From NCBI GenBank assembly GCA_963718605.1, contig OY970363.1, positions 992,001 through 1,056,000 of the forward strand: a stretch of 64,000 nt of DNA, given 5' to 3'. The DNA is from JACCXE01 sp963718605. GTDB lineage: Bacteria > Actinomycetota > Acidimicrobiia > Acidimicrobiales > JACCXE01. Made by a program: the position numbers and the translations under genes. The notes under the pieces are model-generated. The model was not told the DNA's origin. It made no database searches and saw only the letters and a list, made by a program, of their open reading frames with translations. Below, piece by piece: positions 54,137 through 62,750 of the stretch. The first letter of the stretch is position 1. Every line of letters starts with the position of its first letter.

Positions 54137-54826
54137 CTAGCGCGTGCGACGAGCGGCGGAGGTGAGCTGCAAGCCGACGTAGGCCAGCAACATGCCGGCG
54201 GCGGCGGACACCAACGCGACCTGCCGACCGCGCGACGCGAGGGGCGACACTTTGCCGCCGGGCCCGGCGTTCTGCACGATGCGCAAGCTGAGCCGCTGGG
54301 CCGGGTTGAGGCCGGTCGCAGCCTGCTCATCGGCGACGTATTCCTCGAGCACCTCGGCGGTGGCCTGCGCAATCTTCTGCGAGAGCTGCGGGTTGTTGGC
54401 CCGAGCCAGCGGCAAGACCGTGAGGGTTTGGGCGGGGAACAACGGGCGCTGCGCGCCGCGCATTACCCCGATTGGCAGGTTCGCCTTCTTCGCGGCGGGC
54501 GCCATGATTTCGGTGGTCAAGACGAGCGCGACGTACTTGCCGCGCAGCTGGTTCAGCTTCACGACGACACCCGCGTCACCCGTCGACAACGCGAGCGGTT
54601 GGTCGATCAACATGACCGCGGTCGACTGGAACTGCGCCGGTGCGCGCATCACGTTGACGTACGCGACCGCGCCGGCGATGAGGCCGACCGCGACTGCGAG
54701 GAGCAGGTTCGCGATGGACAGCACGACGATCGCCTGCCAGGCCCGGGCGTACGTGACGCCGGCGGGCGCAAACTCTTCGGTAACCGGTTCGAGCTGCGGG
54801 GGTGAGGTCTTCCTCTGCGTTGGCAC
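54137..54826 (-). CDS. Wzz/chain-length-determinant-like membrane protein
   Basis: A 229-residue protein with an N-terminal helix (IVVLSIANLLLAVAVGLIAG), a ~150-residue extracytoplasmic region (AQFQSTAVMLIDQPLALSTG onward) and a C-terminal helix (QVALVSAAAGMLLAYVGLQL) followed by a short basic tail. This is the two-helix layout of polysaccharide co-polymerases, without a cytoplasmic kinase domain. GTG 54826 removes 20 unlikely upstream residues. It is upstream of the Wzy-like gene in one operon and would set chain length. Confidence 0.8.
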   Translation of the reverse strand: MPTQRKTSPPQLEPVTEEFAPAGVTYARAWQAIVVLSIANLLLAVAVGLIAGAVAYVNVMRAPAQFQSTAVMLIDQPLALSTGDAGVVVKLNQLRGKYVALVLTTEIMAPAAKKANLPIGVMRGAQRPLFPAQTLTVLPLARANNPQLSQKIAQATAEVLEEYVADEQAATGLNPAQRLSLRIVQNAGPGGKVSPLASRGRQVALVSAAAGMLLAYVGLQLTSAARRTR

Positions 54827-54884
54827 TGCGCAGAACCCTAGGACACCGGGTTCCGCGTTCCCGGCAGGGCATGATCTCGCGCAC

Positions 54885-55925
54885 ATGAGCGCCTATCCGA
54901 CGTCCGGCCCGCGGCGGCTGCTGATCGTGAGCGACACGCTCGCCGGCGGGATGGGTGCACTCGTGTGCGCGCACGCCGAATGGTTCGCCGCGCATGCGTG
55001 GGACGTGGTGGTGGCCGCGCCGGCCGACGGGCCCCCTCCGGGTTCACCGGCGACGTTTGTGCCAGTTCCCGCGGTGCGCTCGACGCGTGCGATTGGCGAA
55101 ATGATGCGCGCCGGACGCGCGCTGCGCGCCGTGTGGCGCGAACACGGGGCGCCCGGCGCGGTTGTGCACGTCCACGGCATGCGGAGCTTCCTGCTGGCGC
55201 GCCTCGCCGGATTGCCGAAACCGTTCGTGAGCGTGCACGGCGCCCACCCCTCCGCCGACGACCCGGTCGGTTACCGCGCGGTGCGGAAGGCGTGGTTCCG
55301 CGTGATCCCGCGTTTGGCGCGGGGCGCGACCACCGGCGAACCGCGACCCGAGTCGGGTTGGACGTTCACTCCCTTCGCCAGCCCGTTGCTCGCGTCGCTC
55401 GACGTGCTGCCGTTCCCGGGCACCGATTCGCCGCCGACGTTCGTCTGGCTCGGCCTGCTCGATGACCGCAAACAGCCGGAAGTGTTCGTGCGCGCGATGG
55501 CGGGTGCGCCGGGGGCGCGGGGCGTGTTGGCCGGTGACGGCCCGCGGGCGGCCGAGATCGCCGCGCTGATACGCGGCCTCGACGCGCCGGTAGAGATGGT
55601 CGGTCACGCCGACGCCGTCCCGCTGTTGAAACAGGCGTGGGCGCTGTGCCTGTTCGCGAAGAGCGAGGGCACGCCGCTTGCCGTGATGGAAGCGATGTGG
55701 GCGGGCCGGACGGTGATCGGGTCGGACCTACCGGGCGTCCGTCACCTCGTCGGCGACACCGGTGTGCTGGGCGACGACGTCGCGGTAGTCGCGGCGGCGA
55801 TCACGGAGTTGGTCGACGACCACGCGCTCGCCGCGAGGCGCGGCGCGGCGGCCGCGGCCCGCATTCGCACGCTGATCTCGCCCGACACGCCGTGGGCGCA
55901 GCTCGAGCGGAGCTACACGGCGTGA
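54885..55925 (+). CDS. GT4 glycosyltransferase
   Basis: A 346-residue GT-B transferase: RLLIVSDTLAGGMGALVCAH, VVHVHGMRSFLLARLAGLPK, FVWLGLLDDRKQPEVFVRAM, VLAGDGPRAAEIAALI and the E-x7-E-like SEGTPLAVMEAMWAGRTVIG. ATG 54885. The stop overlaps the GTG of the next GT4, so the pair is coupled. It is divergent from the Wzz-like gene. Confidence 0.9.
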   Translation: MSAYPTSGPRRLLIVSDTLAGGMGALVCAHAEWFAAHAWDVVVAAPADGPPPGSPATFVPVPAVRSTRAIGEMMRAGRALRAVWREHGAPGAVVHVHGMRSFLLARLAGLPKPFVSVHGAHPSADDPVGYRAVRKAWFRVIPRLARGATTGEPRPESGWTFTPFASPLLASLDVLPFPGTDSPPTFVWLGLLDDRKQPEVFVRAMAGAPGARGVLAGDGPRAAEIAALIRGLDAPVEMVGHADAVPLLKQAWALCLFAKSEGTPLAVMEAMWAGRTVIGSDLPGVRHLVGDTGVLGDDVAVVAAAITELVDDHALAARRGAAAAARIRTLISPDTPWAQLERSYTA

Positions 55926-57100
55926 AGGTTCTGATCGCGCACGCGCGCTACATCGAGGCGGGCGGAGAGGAGGCGCTAGTCGACACCCAGACCCGCGTCC
56001 TGGAAGCCCTCGGCCACGAGGTGGTGCGCTACGAGCAAGCGAACACGGGGCAAGACGTGAACGCGGCGGCCAAAGCCCGCACGGCGGCCGCCAGCGTGTG
56101 GTCGCCGCGGGCGCGGGAAGCGATCGCGGCCGTCATCACGCGCGAGCGGCCCGACGTGTTGCACGTGCACAACAACTTCCAAGCGATGTCGCCATCGATC
56201 TACGCGGCGGCCCGCGCCGCGGGCGTCCCGGTGGTGCAGCACGTGCACAACTACCGCTATGTGTGCATCAACGCCTTCCTCGAGCGCGACGGCCACGCCT
56301 GCACGGACTGCGTCGGCAAGGCGGTCACGTGGCCGGGCGTCGCCCACCGTTGCTACCGCAGCTCATTGCCCGACTCGGTGGCGGCCACCGCGGTGCAGCT
56401 CACGCATCGAGCGCGCCGCACGTATCACCGCGACGTCGACCTCTTCCTCGCGGTGAGTGAAGCGGTCGCGGCGACGCTGCGCGACGCCGGTGTCGTGCCG
56501 GCGTCGAAGCTCGCCGTGTGCCACAACGGTCTCGACCCTGACCCAGGAGCGCGCGTCGCGGCCAGCGACCTCGGCTACGGGCTGTATGTGGGGCGGCTGT
56601 CCCCGGAGAAGGGCGTGGAGACGCTGCTCGACGCGGCCGCCGGTGCGCCCGCGCTGCCCCTGCGCATCGTGGGGGACGGGCCGTTCCGCGCGGAGCTCGA
56701 GAATCGGGCCCGGCGCCGCGAACTCGGGCACGTGTCGTTCTTCGGCCGCCTGGATCGCGCCGCGGTGCTCGAACACGTGCGCGGCGCGCGGGTCATCGTC
56801 GTGCCGTCGATCGGATCGGACCCGTTGCCCACCACGATCATCGAGGCCAGCGCGAGCGGTGTGGCCACGATTGGTTCGCGCACCGGTGGCATCCCGGAAC
56901 TGATCGCCGACGGCGAGACCGGCGCGCTCGTACCGCCCGGCGACGCCGCCGCCCTCGCAACCGTCTTGCGCGACGCCACCACCCGCCCCGACCACTTCCG
57001 GGCCCTCGGCGCCGCCGCCCGCGGCCGCTTCGAGTCCCACTTCACCGGCGCCGCCTTCGGCCACCGCCTCGTCGCCGCCTACGAATCCCTCTTCTTGTAA
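55922..57100 (+). CDS. GT4 glycosyltransferase with Cys-rich insertion
   Basis: A 392-residue GT-B transferase: VLIAHARYIEAGGEEALVDT, VLHVHNNFQAMSPSIYAAAR, the characteristic VQHVHNYRYVCINAFLERDG with Cys pairs in ACTDCVGKAVTWPGVAHRCY, LYVGRLSPEKGVETLLDAAA, IVGDGPFRAELENRA and DPLPTTIIEASASGVATIGS. GTG 55922 overlaps the previous stop. The Cys cluster is a hallmark of one GT4 subgroup and may bind metal or form disulfides. Confidence 0.91.
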   Translation: MKVLIAHARYIEAGGEEALVDTQTRVLEALGHEVVRYEQANTGQDVNAAAKARTAAASVWSPRAREAIAAVITRERPDVLHVHNNFQAMSPSIYAAARAAGVPVVQHVHNYRYVCINAFLERDGHACTDCVGKAVTWPGVAHRCYRSSLPDSVAATAVQLTHRARRTYHRDVDLFLAVSEAVAATLRDAGVVPASKLAVCHNGLDPDPGARVAASDLGYGLYVGRLSPEKGVETLLDAAAGAPALPLRIVGDGPFRAELENRARRRELGHVSFFGRLDRAAVLEHVRGARVIVVPSIGSDPLPTTIIEASASGVATIGSRTGGIPELIADGETGALVPPGDAAALATVLRDATTRPDHFRALGAAARGRFESHFTGAAFGHRLVAAYESLFL

Positions 57101-57139
57101 CCCTCAGTAGCAAAAACCACCCAGCTGGCGATACAAGAA
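57092..57139. repeat. Inverted repeat between convergent glycosyltransferase genes
   Basis: TTCTTGTA (57092-57099) and its complement TACAAGAA (57132-57139) flank 32 nt in the only AT-rich gap here, between convergent GT4 and GT2 genes. It could form a weak bidirectional terminator; the loop is long, so this is tentative. Confidence 0.3.
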
Positions 57140-57145
57140 CGCGGG

Positions 57146-58084
57146 CTAGGTGCCGTAGCGGCGCATCCAGACGTCGGGGTCGAAGCGCACTTCGGCGCGG
57201 CGGCGGGCGACGTACCGCGGCGCGAGGGCCATCGCGACGCCGCGGATCGCGACCGGGCGGATGCCGCGCATTGCGCGCAGACCTGCGAGCCGAGCGCCGC
57301 GGCCGCCGGCCTTGGCGTACGCGTCGTTCAAGCTCGCCGCGGCCCGCACATGGCGCCGCCCGATCGCGATCGCACGCTGCTCGGTCGCACTCCCCTCGCG
57401 CGCGGCCGCGTCGAGCACTTGCAATTTGGCGGCCACCAGCCGGTCTTCGGAGGACACGTTGCCCTCGGACAACCGGTACAGCAGCGTCGGCTGGCTCGGC
57501 CGGACCACCGTGGCGCCGCCGCGCACCATGCGAATCCAGAGGTCCCAGTCTTCCGTCCCCCGGAACTCGGGGCGGAACCCGCCAACCGACTCGTAGCGCG
57601 CCCGCGAAAACAACGACGCGATCGAGAGGTGGTTCGCGACCAGAAGCCAGTCGAGTTGTTTCGCGGGTGGCGGCACGGGCGCCATCGCACTCAGCGGCGT
57701 CTCGCTGATCGCGCGGCCGGGGATCCAACGCAGGGTGTCGGCTGACGCGAGACCGTCGTTCGTCGTCGCGTACGCGGCGGCCATCAGTTCGAGGTGGTCA
57801 GTGAGGAACACGTCGTCCGCGTCGAGCAACGCCAGCAGGTCGCTCGACGACGCGTTGATCGCGGCGGCCCGCGCGCCTGACGGCCCCAGGTTGGCGCCCG
57901 TCGCCACTACCCGCACCGGCAACCGGGCCTGCCAGGCGCGGGCCACGGCGAGGGTGCCGTCGGTGGACCCGTCGTCCGCGATCACCACTTCGTCGGGCAG
58001 CTGCGTTTGCGCGGCCACCGAGGCCAGCGTCGCGTCGAGCGTCGCCTCGGCTTGGAACGCGGGCGTGATCACAGCGAGGGTCAC
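57146..58084 (-). CDS. GT2 glycosyltransferase
   Basis: A 312-residue GT2: LAVITPAFQAEATLDATLAS, VVIADDGSTDGTLAVARAW, LLALLDADDVFLTDHLELMA (DxD), SLFSRARYESVGGFRPEFRG, TEDWDLWIRMVRGGATVVRP. The C-terminus is helical and basic without membrane segments. GTG 58084 is immediately preceded by AAGGA, so a GTG four codons later is also possible. It is divergent from the GT2 at 58103 (18 nt). Confidence 0.9.
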   Translation of the reverse strand: MTLAVITPAFQAEATLDATLASVAAQTQLPDEVVIADDGSTDGTLAVARAWQARLPVRVVATGANLGPSGARAAAINASSSDLLALLDADDVFLTDHLELMAAAYATTNDGLASADTLRWIPGRAISETPLSAMAPVPPPAKQLDWLLVANHLSIASLFSRARYESVGGFRPEFRGTEDWDLWIRMVRGGATVVRPSQPTLLYRLSEGNVSSEDRLVAAKLQVLDAAAREGSATEQRAIAIGRRHVRAAASLNDAYAKAGGRGARLAGLRAMRGIRPVAIRGVAMALAPRYVARRRAEVRFDPDVWMRRYGT

Positions 58085-58102
58085 TTCCTTACACTGACAT
58101 CC

Positions 58103-58993
58103 ATGGGTTGTTCGGTCATCGTTTCGACGCGCAACCGCCCAGACATGCTGCGCGAGGGCCTCGCGTCGCTGCTGCCGACGCTGCGGCCTGAAGACGAACT
58201 CGTGCTGGTCGACTCGGCGTCGGACACCGACGAGACGCGCACCATCGCGGACGAACTCGGCGTGCGTTACGTGCGAGCTGACGTCAAAGGCCTGTCCATC
58301 GCCCGCAACCTCGGGGTGGCGAACTCGACGCACGGCATCCTGGTCTTCACCGACGACGACTGCCGGCCGCAATCGGGCTGGCTCGACGTGATTGACGCGG
58401 CGTTCGACGCGCCGGACGTCGGTTTCGTGATCGGCCAAGTACGCGCCGACGTCGACAACCCGTACCTACCGTTCGACGCGACGCCGCGACCGCGCCGCGT
58501 TTTCGACGGCCTCTCCGATCCGATCGACATCGGCCACGGCGCGTGCATGGCGTTTCGGCGCGAGGCGTACGTCGCGTACGGCGGCGCCGACGACCGTCTG
58601 GGCGCCGGCACGCGGTTGTTGTCCGCCGAGGACCACGATCTGTTTCTGCGCATGCTCGTGCACGGATGGAAGGGCAAGTACGAACCCGACGCGCTGGTGC
58701 TGCACCGGGACTGGCGCACGCACCGCGAGGTCGTCCGCTACTGCTGGGGCGTCGGCCTCGGCACCGGTGCGATGGTTGGGAAGATGACCCGCGTGTCGGG
58801 CTTCAAGACCACCCGCCCCTTGCTGCGGCGACGCTTCGGCCCCGACGGCTTCGGCGAACTGCGGCGCGGCCTGCGCAAGCGCAGCAAGTCAATGGTGGCC
58901 GCCTCGACCTTGAAGCTCACCGGCACCCTCACCGGGTTCATGCTCGGGTTGTTGCTGCGCCGCGACGGCGAACGGTTCCGCGCCCGGCGCTAA
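58103..58993 (+). CDS. GT2 glycosyltransferase
   Basis: A 296-residue GT2: CSVIVSTRNRPDMLREGLAS, DELVLVDSASDTDETRTIAD, ILVFTDDDCRPQSGWLDVID, GHGACMAFRREAYVAYGGAD, LLSAEDHDLFLRMLVHGWKG. Two in-family residues, the Asp of TDDDC and the acidic pair AEDHD, are intact. It is monocistronic, and similar to the GT2 at 49097 in order of motifs and in the basic C-terminus. Confidence 0.89.
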   Translation: MGCSVIVSTRNRPDMLREGLASLLPTLRPEDELVLVDSASDTDETRTIADELGVRYVRADVKGLSIARNLGVANSTHGILVFTDDDCRPQSGWLDVIDAAFDAPDVGFVIGQVRADVDNPYLPFDATPRPRRVFDGLSDPIDIGHGACMAFRREAYVAYGGADDRLGAGTRLLSAEDHDLFLRMLVHGWKGKYEPDALVLHRDWRTHREVVRYCWGVGLGTGAMVGKMTRVSGFKTTRPLLRRRFGPDGFGELRRGLRKRSKSMVAASTLKLTGTLTGFMLGLLLRRDGERFRARR

Positions 58994-59005
58994 AGCGTTA
59001 GTGCC

Positions 59006-60136
59006 TTAGTGCGCGACGGGCGACGCGAACAGTCGGTCCTTCAAACGCAAGAACGGCTGTTCCACCACGAACCACGAGATCGTGACGATCACCCCGGTGA
59101 GCACCAACCCACCGAACGCGACGACGAGCTTGCCGCGGCCGTGCAGTTGCTCGGCCGCGATGCGCAGGCACAATCCGTGCCACAGGTAGAGCCCGTACGA
59201 CACTCGGCCGATCGCGCGTATCGGCAACCACTCGAAGAGCGGGATCAGTTGGAACTCGTCTTCGGCGATCGCGAGCAGGATCACCGCGACGGCGAGCGAC
59301 ACCAGCGTGAATCCGCCCTGGAACATGCCGCCGCTCTCGCGCGGCCACAGGAACGTCACGCCGATCAACCCGATCAGGCTCACCAGCGCGGCTTCGTTGA
59401 GCCACTTGGTCGGCACCATGCGCCAGCGCCACAGGAAGGCGCAAAGTGCGCCGAGCAACAGTCCATCGGCGCGCGCATCGAGACGCATGTACGCGGAGGG
59501 GTAGGCGCCGCCCCAATTCCAGATGTAGAGCCGGACGAGAGCGGACAGCAGCGCGGCGCCGCCGACCGAGATCAGCACCGCATGGCGGGTCTTCGCGAAC
59601 CGCAACACGCCGAACAGCAACAAGGCGGGCCACACCAAATAGAACTGCTCTTCGATCGCGAGCGACCACGTGAAGCTCAGGCCCGTGTGGATCATCGACT
59701 TGAGGAAATAGACCTGGGCCAGGTTCGACACATAGAACAGCGCGGCGGCCGATGGCTTCACCAGCGCAGACCACTTGACCCCTTGATGGTGCGACCAGAG
59801 ATCAAAGCCGATTAGCAGCAGCACGAGCGCGGGCAACAGCCGCGCGGAGCGGCGGGCGTAGAAGCGCGCGAACGACACGCGGCCGGTCTTGGCGCGCTCG
59901 CCCACGAGGATCGATGTGATCAGGAAACCGCTCAGCACGAAGAACACGTCGACGCCGATGAAGCCTCCGGGGAAGATGCCGCCGTCATCGTTCTTGGACC
60001 AGATCGATCCGTAGTGGAAAACGATCACGAGGATTACGGCCAGGGCCCGCAGCCCGTCGAGGCCAGGGACGTGTTTGAACGCGCGCGCGTCCGTGTCGAG
60101 ATCAACCACGGAGACTGCCCCGGTCTCGGCCGCCAT
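59006..60136 (-). CDS. Acyltransferase-3 family membrane O-acyltransferase
   Basis: A 376-residue protein with about ten helices and the family start HVPGLDGLRALAVILVIVFH (catalytic His), GGFIGVDVFFVLSGFLITSI, FYARRSARLLPALVLLLIGF, then FTWSLAIEEQFYLVWPALLL and RVSYGLYLWHGLCLRI. The family O-acetylates or O-acylates surface glycans from the cytoplasmic side. It stands alone in the island and is the third acyl-transfer mechanism present, after the beta-helix enzymes and the SGNH protein. Confidence 0.92.
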   Translation of the reverse strand: MAAETGAVSVVDLDTDARAFKHVPGLDGLRALAVILVIVFHYGSIWSKNDDGGIFPGGFIGVDVFFVLSGFLITSILVGERAKTGRVSFARFYARRSARLLPALVLLLIGFDLWSHHQGVKWSALVKPSAAALFYVSNLAQVYFLKSMIHTGLSFTWSLAIEEQFYLVWPALLLFGVLRFAKTRHAVLISVGGAALLSALVRLYIWNWGGAYPSAYMRLDARADGLLLGALCAFLWRWRMVPTKWLNEAALVSLIGLIGVTFLWPRESGGMFQGGFTLVSLAVAVILLAIAEDEFQLIPLFEWLPIRAIGRVSYGLYLWHGLCLRIAAEQLHGRGKLVVAFGGLVLTGVIVTISWFVVEQPFLRLKDRLFASPVAH

Positions 60137-60145
60137 GCGGTGAAC

Positions 60146-60628
60146 TTAGCGAGCTATGGAACGGAGGAAATCGCCGACTCGCCCAGCGAGTTCATCGGTG
60201 TGCGCAATACGACGCTGCGGCACAAACGTGTGCAACACGGCGAATTTGCTCGACAGCTGATCTTCGTTGTCCGCGGCCAGCAACTGCTGGAGACGCTCGA
60301 ACGTGCGCGCCGTCGCGACCTGATGATCGTTGACGTGCTCGTGGAAGCGCTTGCGGCGCGGCATGACGAGCAACGGCTTCTCGTTCGCCATTGCGAGCGA
60401 GATCGTGCCCGAGCCGGCGTGCCCGATCAGCATGTGCGCGTCGCGCACGAACCCGTCGTAACGCGGGCCGGGCATGAACCTCTCGAACTCCATGTGCTTG
60501 GGCTCGAACGCGCCCATGCCGATCTGCGCGACGACGGGCTCGGAGATCTCGCCGTTGCCGACCATGTCGTCGACACCTTGGATCAGCCGGTCGAACCCGT
60601 AGCGACTGCCCACCGTCAGGAAAATCAC
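60146..60628 (-). CDS. pssE: PssE/Alg13-like glycosyltransferase subunit (GT28 C-terminal domain)
   Basis: A 160-residue half-size GT-B protein equal to the nucleotide-sugar-binding domain of GT28: FLTVGSRYGFDRLIQGVDDM at the N-terminus, then DAHMLIGHAGSGTISLAMAN and KPLLVMPRRKRFHEHVNDHQ, which form the donor site. GTG 60628 overlaps the pssD stop by 4 nt. In known PssD/PssE (bacteria) and Alg14/Alg13 (eukaryotes), this subunit needs the membrane-bound partner to be active. Confidence 0.87.
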   Translation of the reverse strand: MIFLTVGSRYGFDRLIQGVDDMVGNGEISEPVVAQIGMGAFEPKHMEFERFMPGPRYDGFVRDAHMLIGHAGSGTISLAMANEKPLLVMPRRKRFHEHVNDHQVATARTFERLQQLLAADNEDQLSSKFAVLHTFVPQRRIAHTDELAGRVGDFLRSIAR

Positions 60629-61089
60629 AGGACTTCTCCCGCGTATTCGACGCCGCGGGTATGCCGCGCGATGTCGGGCCACTGCGCCAGCGTCAGGTGC
60701 GACAGGCGCTTGGCCGCGCGTCCGCTGAGCGACAGGGTCTCTGTCTGCGAGATGCAGTCGACCCACACGATCTTGGCGCCGACGAGGCGGGCCCACACGC
60801 ACATGATCGCCATCGGCATCGCGCCGGTGGTGACGAACGCGTCCGGCCGCTCCTTCAAAACCACGCGGAGTGACTGAAACGCGGTCTGGACGGCACGCAC
60901 CGGCGTCCGACGATCGGCTTCGCGAATGACGTAGACGCGCATGCCCGAGTCGCGCAGTTCGTCGGCCCAGGTTTCGGCCGTCGTGACGTACGCGACCGGC
61001 GTGACCGGCCAGAACTCGGCGGCCCGGTCGAGCAACGCCTTCATGTCGTTCGCGTGGCCCCCTGCGGAGGCGCCGACAAGCAGTTTCAC
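60625..61089 (-). CDS. pssD: PssD/Alg14-like glycosyltransferase subunit
   Basis: A 154-residue protein with the Alg14 signature start MKLLVGASAGGHANDMKALL, then AYVTTAETWADEL, KERPDAFVTTGAMPMAIMCV and GAKIVWVDCISQTETLSLSG. It provides the acceptor domain and membrane attachment for PssE. The pair typically adds an early sugar (often glucuronic acid or GlcNAc-type) to a lipid-linked intermediate. It is first in a pssD-pssE operon that the acyltransferase-3 gene may follow (9 nt gap). Confidence 0.88.
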   Translation of the reverse strand: MKLLVGASAGGHANDMKALLDRAAEFWPVTPVAYVTTAETWADELRDSGMRVYVIREADRRTPVRAVQTAFQSLRVVLKERPDAFVTTGAMPMAIMCVWARLVGAKIVWVDCISQTETLSLSGRAAKRLSHLTLAQWPDIARHTRGVEYAGEVL

Positions 61090-61280
61090 GTGGTTGGGGA
61101 TCCTGTCATTTTGTGCTTAAGGCCTTTATCACTCTGCCGAAGAAAACGAACTCCGGACGTCCCCAGGGCGACCTTTGTCCGACGTGCAGGAAACTCACCA
61201 GCTATTACAACCTTACGGCTGCGGCGGACTTTATACGTGTACCTCACTCAGGGCATGGTCAGCCCCTAGGGTCACTCAGC
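61090..61280. promoter_or_regulatory. AT-richer divergent intergenic region
   Basis: 191 bp between pssD (minus) and the alkaline-phosphatase-like gene (plus), among the longest intergenic spaces in the window and clearly less GC-rich than the coding DNA (runs such as TTTTGTGCTTAAGGCCTTTA). It probably carries promoters for both directions. An open frame crosses it but has no family resemblance, so I read it as non-coding. Confidence 0.4.
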
Positions 61281-62750
61281 GTGGCGAGCAATGTCCTGTT
61301 CGTTGTCTTTGACACCGCCCGAGCCGACAGCTTCGAGCCTTACGGCGCACCTATGGGCGCAACCCCGGCTATCGCCGAACTGGCACGCCGCGGCGCCGCG
61401 CACCCCCGCGCCTACGCGTCGGCGAGCTGGACGGTGCCCAGCCACGCATCGCTTTTTTCGGGCAAATTGCCTCGCAGCGCGGGGTTCCAGCATCGCGGAG
61501 CCACCTCAGACCTTGTGTACCGCGAGGCGAACCTGCGGCTCGCGGCCCGCTCCGAGACCCTGCCGACCGTGGTGCGCGACGCCGGATACGAGACCCGCGG
61601 GCTCAGCGGCAACACGTGGATCACGGACAACACCGGGTTCGACCAGGGTTTTGACGAGTTCAAACTCGTCACCCGCCGCCGTCCCGGACGGCTGCACAAG
61701 AAGGGCCTGAAGGACAGGCTGATGTGGCGGGTCGACGCGGTGAAGGCGCGCCTCGACGATGGTGCGAGTGAAGTCGGGGACCTGTTGGCCGACTGGACCG
61801 CTCGGCGCGACCGCCGGCCGTTCTTCTGGTTCGTGAACCTCATCGAGTGTCACTCCCCGTTTCTGCCGCCGAAGCCCTTCAACCCGCTCGGCCCGATTGA
61901 CCGGTGGCGCTCGGCCGCCGAAGCGAGCCGCTATCTCAACGTCGGGTCGATCTGGAAGTGCTCACTCGGCGGCTTCGACGTGCCTGAGGACGTGATCGAG
62001 CGCATGCGTGTGTTGTACGACGCGAGCGCGTCGCAACTCGACGCGTGGGTCGCCCGCGTGCTCGAAGAACTCGATCGGCACGGGCTGCTCGAGGAGACGC
62101 AGATCGTGTTGACGTCGGACCACGGCGAGAACTTGGGCGACGGTTGCCTGCTCGGCCACTCGTTCTCGCTCGACGATCGACTGCTGCGGATACCGCTGGT
62201 GACCGCGGGCCCCTCCGCGTTGCCGACGAACGACGTGATGAGCCTCACCGAACTGCCGGCGTGGATCTGCGAGGTCGCCGGTATCGACGACCATCCGTTC
62301 GCGCCCGAGTTGCCGAAAGGGGTCGCGGTGGCGCAACTCGACGCGCCCGGTGACGGCGATCCGCAACGCTGCCTCGACGGTGTGCAGCAGTGGAACATGG
62401 CCGACGGCGGTGTCGCGGCCGCCGCCAAGATGGGCACGTCGCTCACCTGCGCGATGGACGGGCGCTACAAGTTGCTGCGCCCGCAAGGCACCGGCGCGCG
62501 CGTCGCCGACTTGCCCCGCGAGTTGTTGATTGACACCGTCACCGACCCGGTCGAACTGCACGCGGCGGCGCCGACGCCCGCGCAGGAGATCGCGTTGTCC
62601 GCCGAGCTGGCGGCGTTACGTACCGCGCTGGATCGCGCCGCCGAACTCGAACGCCCGAAGACCGTCGTGTCCGAGGCCACCCGCACCGGCCGCAGCCAGT
62701 CCGCCGAAGCCGCCCTCAAGGAACAACTCCAACACCTCGGCTACCTCTAA
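61281..62750 (+). CDS. Alkaline-phosphatase-superfamily (sulfatase-fold) protein with Thr at the nucleophile site
   Basis: A 489-residue protein with the metal-binding start VLFVVFDTARADSFEPYG, the nucleophile segment SASWTVPSHASLFSGKLPRS, NLIECHSPFLPPKPFN and VLTSDHGENLGDGCLLGHSF with the second metal site. Formylglycine sulfatases need Cys or Ser in C/S-x-P-S-R. Here the matching residue is Thr in TVPSH and the Arg is His. That resembles Thr-nucleophile phosphoglycerol or phosphoethanolamine transferases, though no membrane helices are present. GTG 61281. It is probably a phospho- or sulfo-transfer/hydrolysis enzyme acting on a glycan. Confidence 0.8.
   Translation: MASNVLFVVFDTARADSFEPYGAPMGATPAIAELARRGAAHPRAYASASWTVPSHASLFSGKLPRSAGFQHRGATSDLVYREANLRLAARSETLPTVVRDAGYETRGLSGNTWITDNTGFDQGFDEFKLVTRRRPGRLHKKGLKDRLMWRVDAVKARLDDGASEVGDLLADWTARRDRRPFFWFVNLIECHSPFLPPKPFNPLGPIDRWRSAAEASRYLNVGSIWKCSLGGFDVPEDVIERMRVLYDASASQLDAWVARVLEELDRHGLLEETQIVLTSDHGENLGDGCLLGHSFSLDDRLLRIPLVTAGPSALPTNDVMSLTELPAWICEVAGIDDHPFAPELPKGVAVAQLDAPGDGDPQRCLDGVQQWNMADGGVAAAAKMGTSLTCAMDGRYKLLRPQGTGARVADLPRELLIDTVTDPVELHAAAPTPAQEIALSAELAALRTALDRAAELERPKTVVSEATRTGRSQSAEAALKEQLQHLGYL

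Noticed and set aside
61113..61280. Small open frame upstream of the alkaline-phosphatase-like gene (contains a CPTC pair)
   Set aside because: It is simply the in-frame extension of the downstream gene through a promoter-like AT-richer gap. A single CxxC pair is not enough to call a zinc-ribbon peptide.
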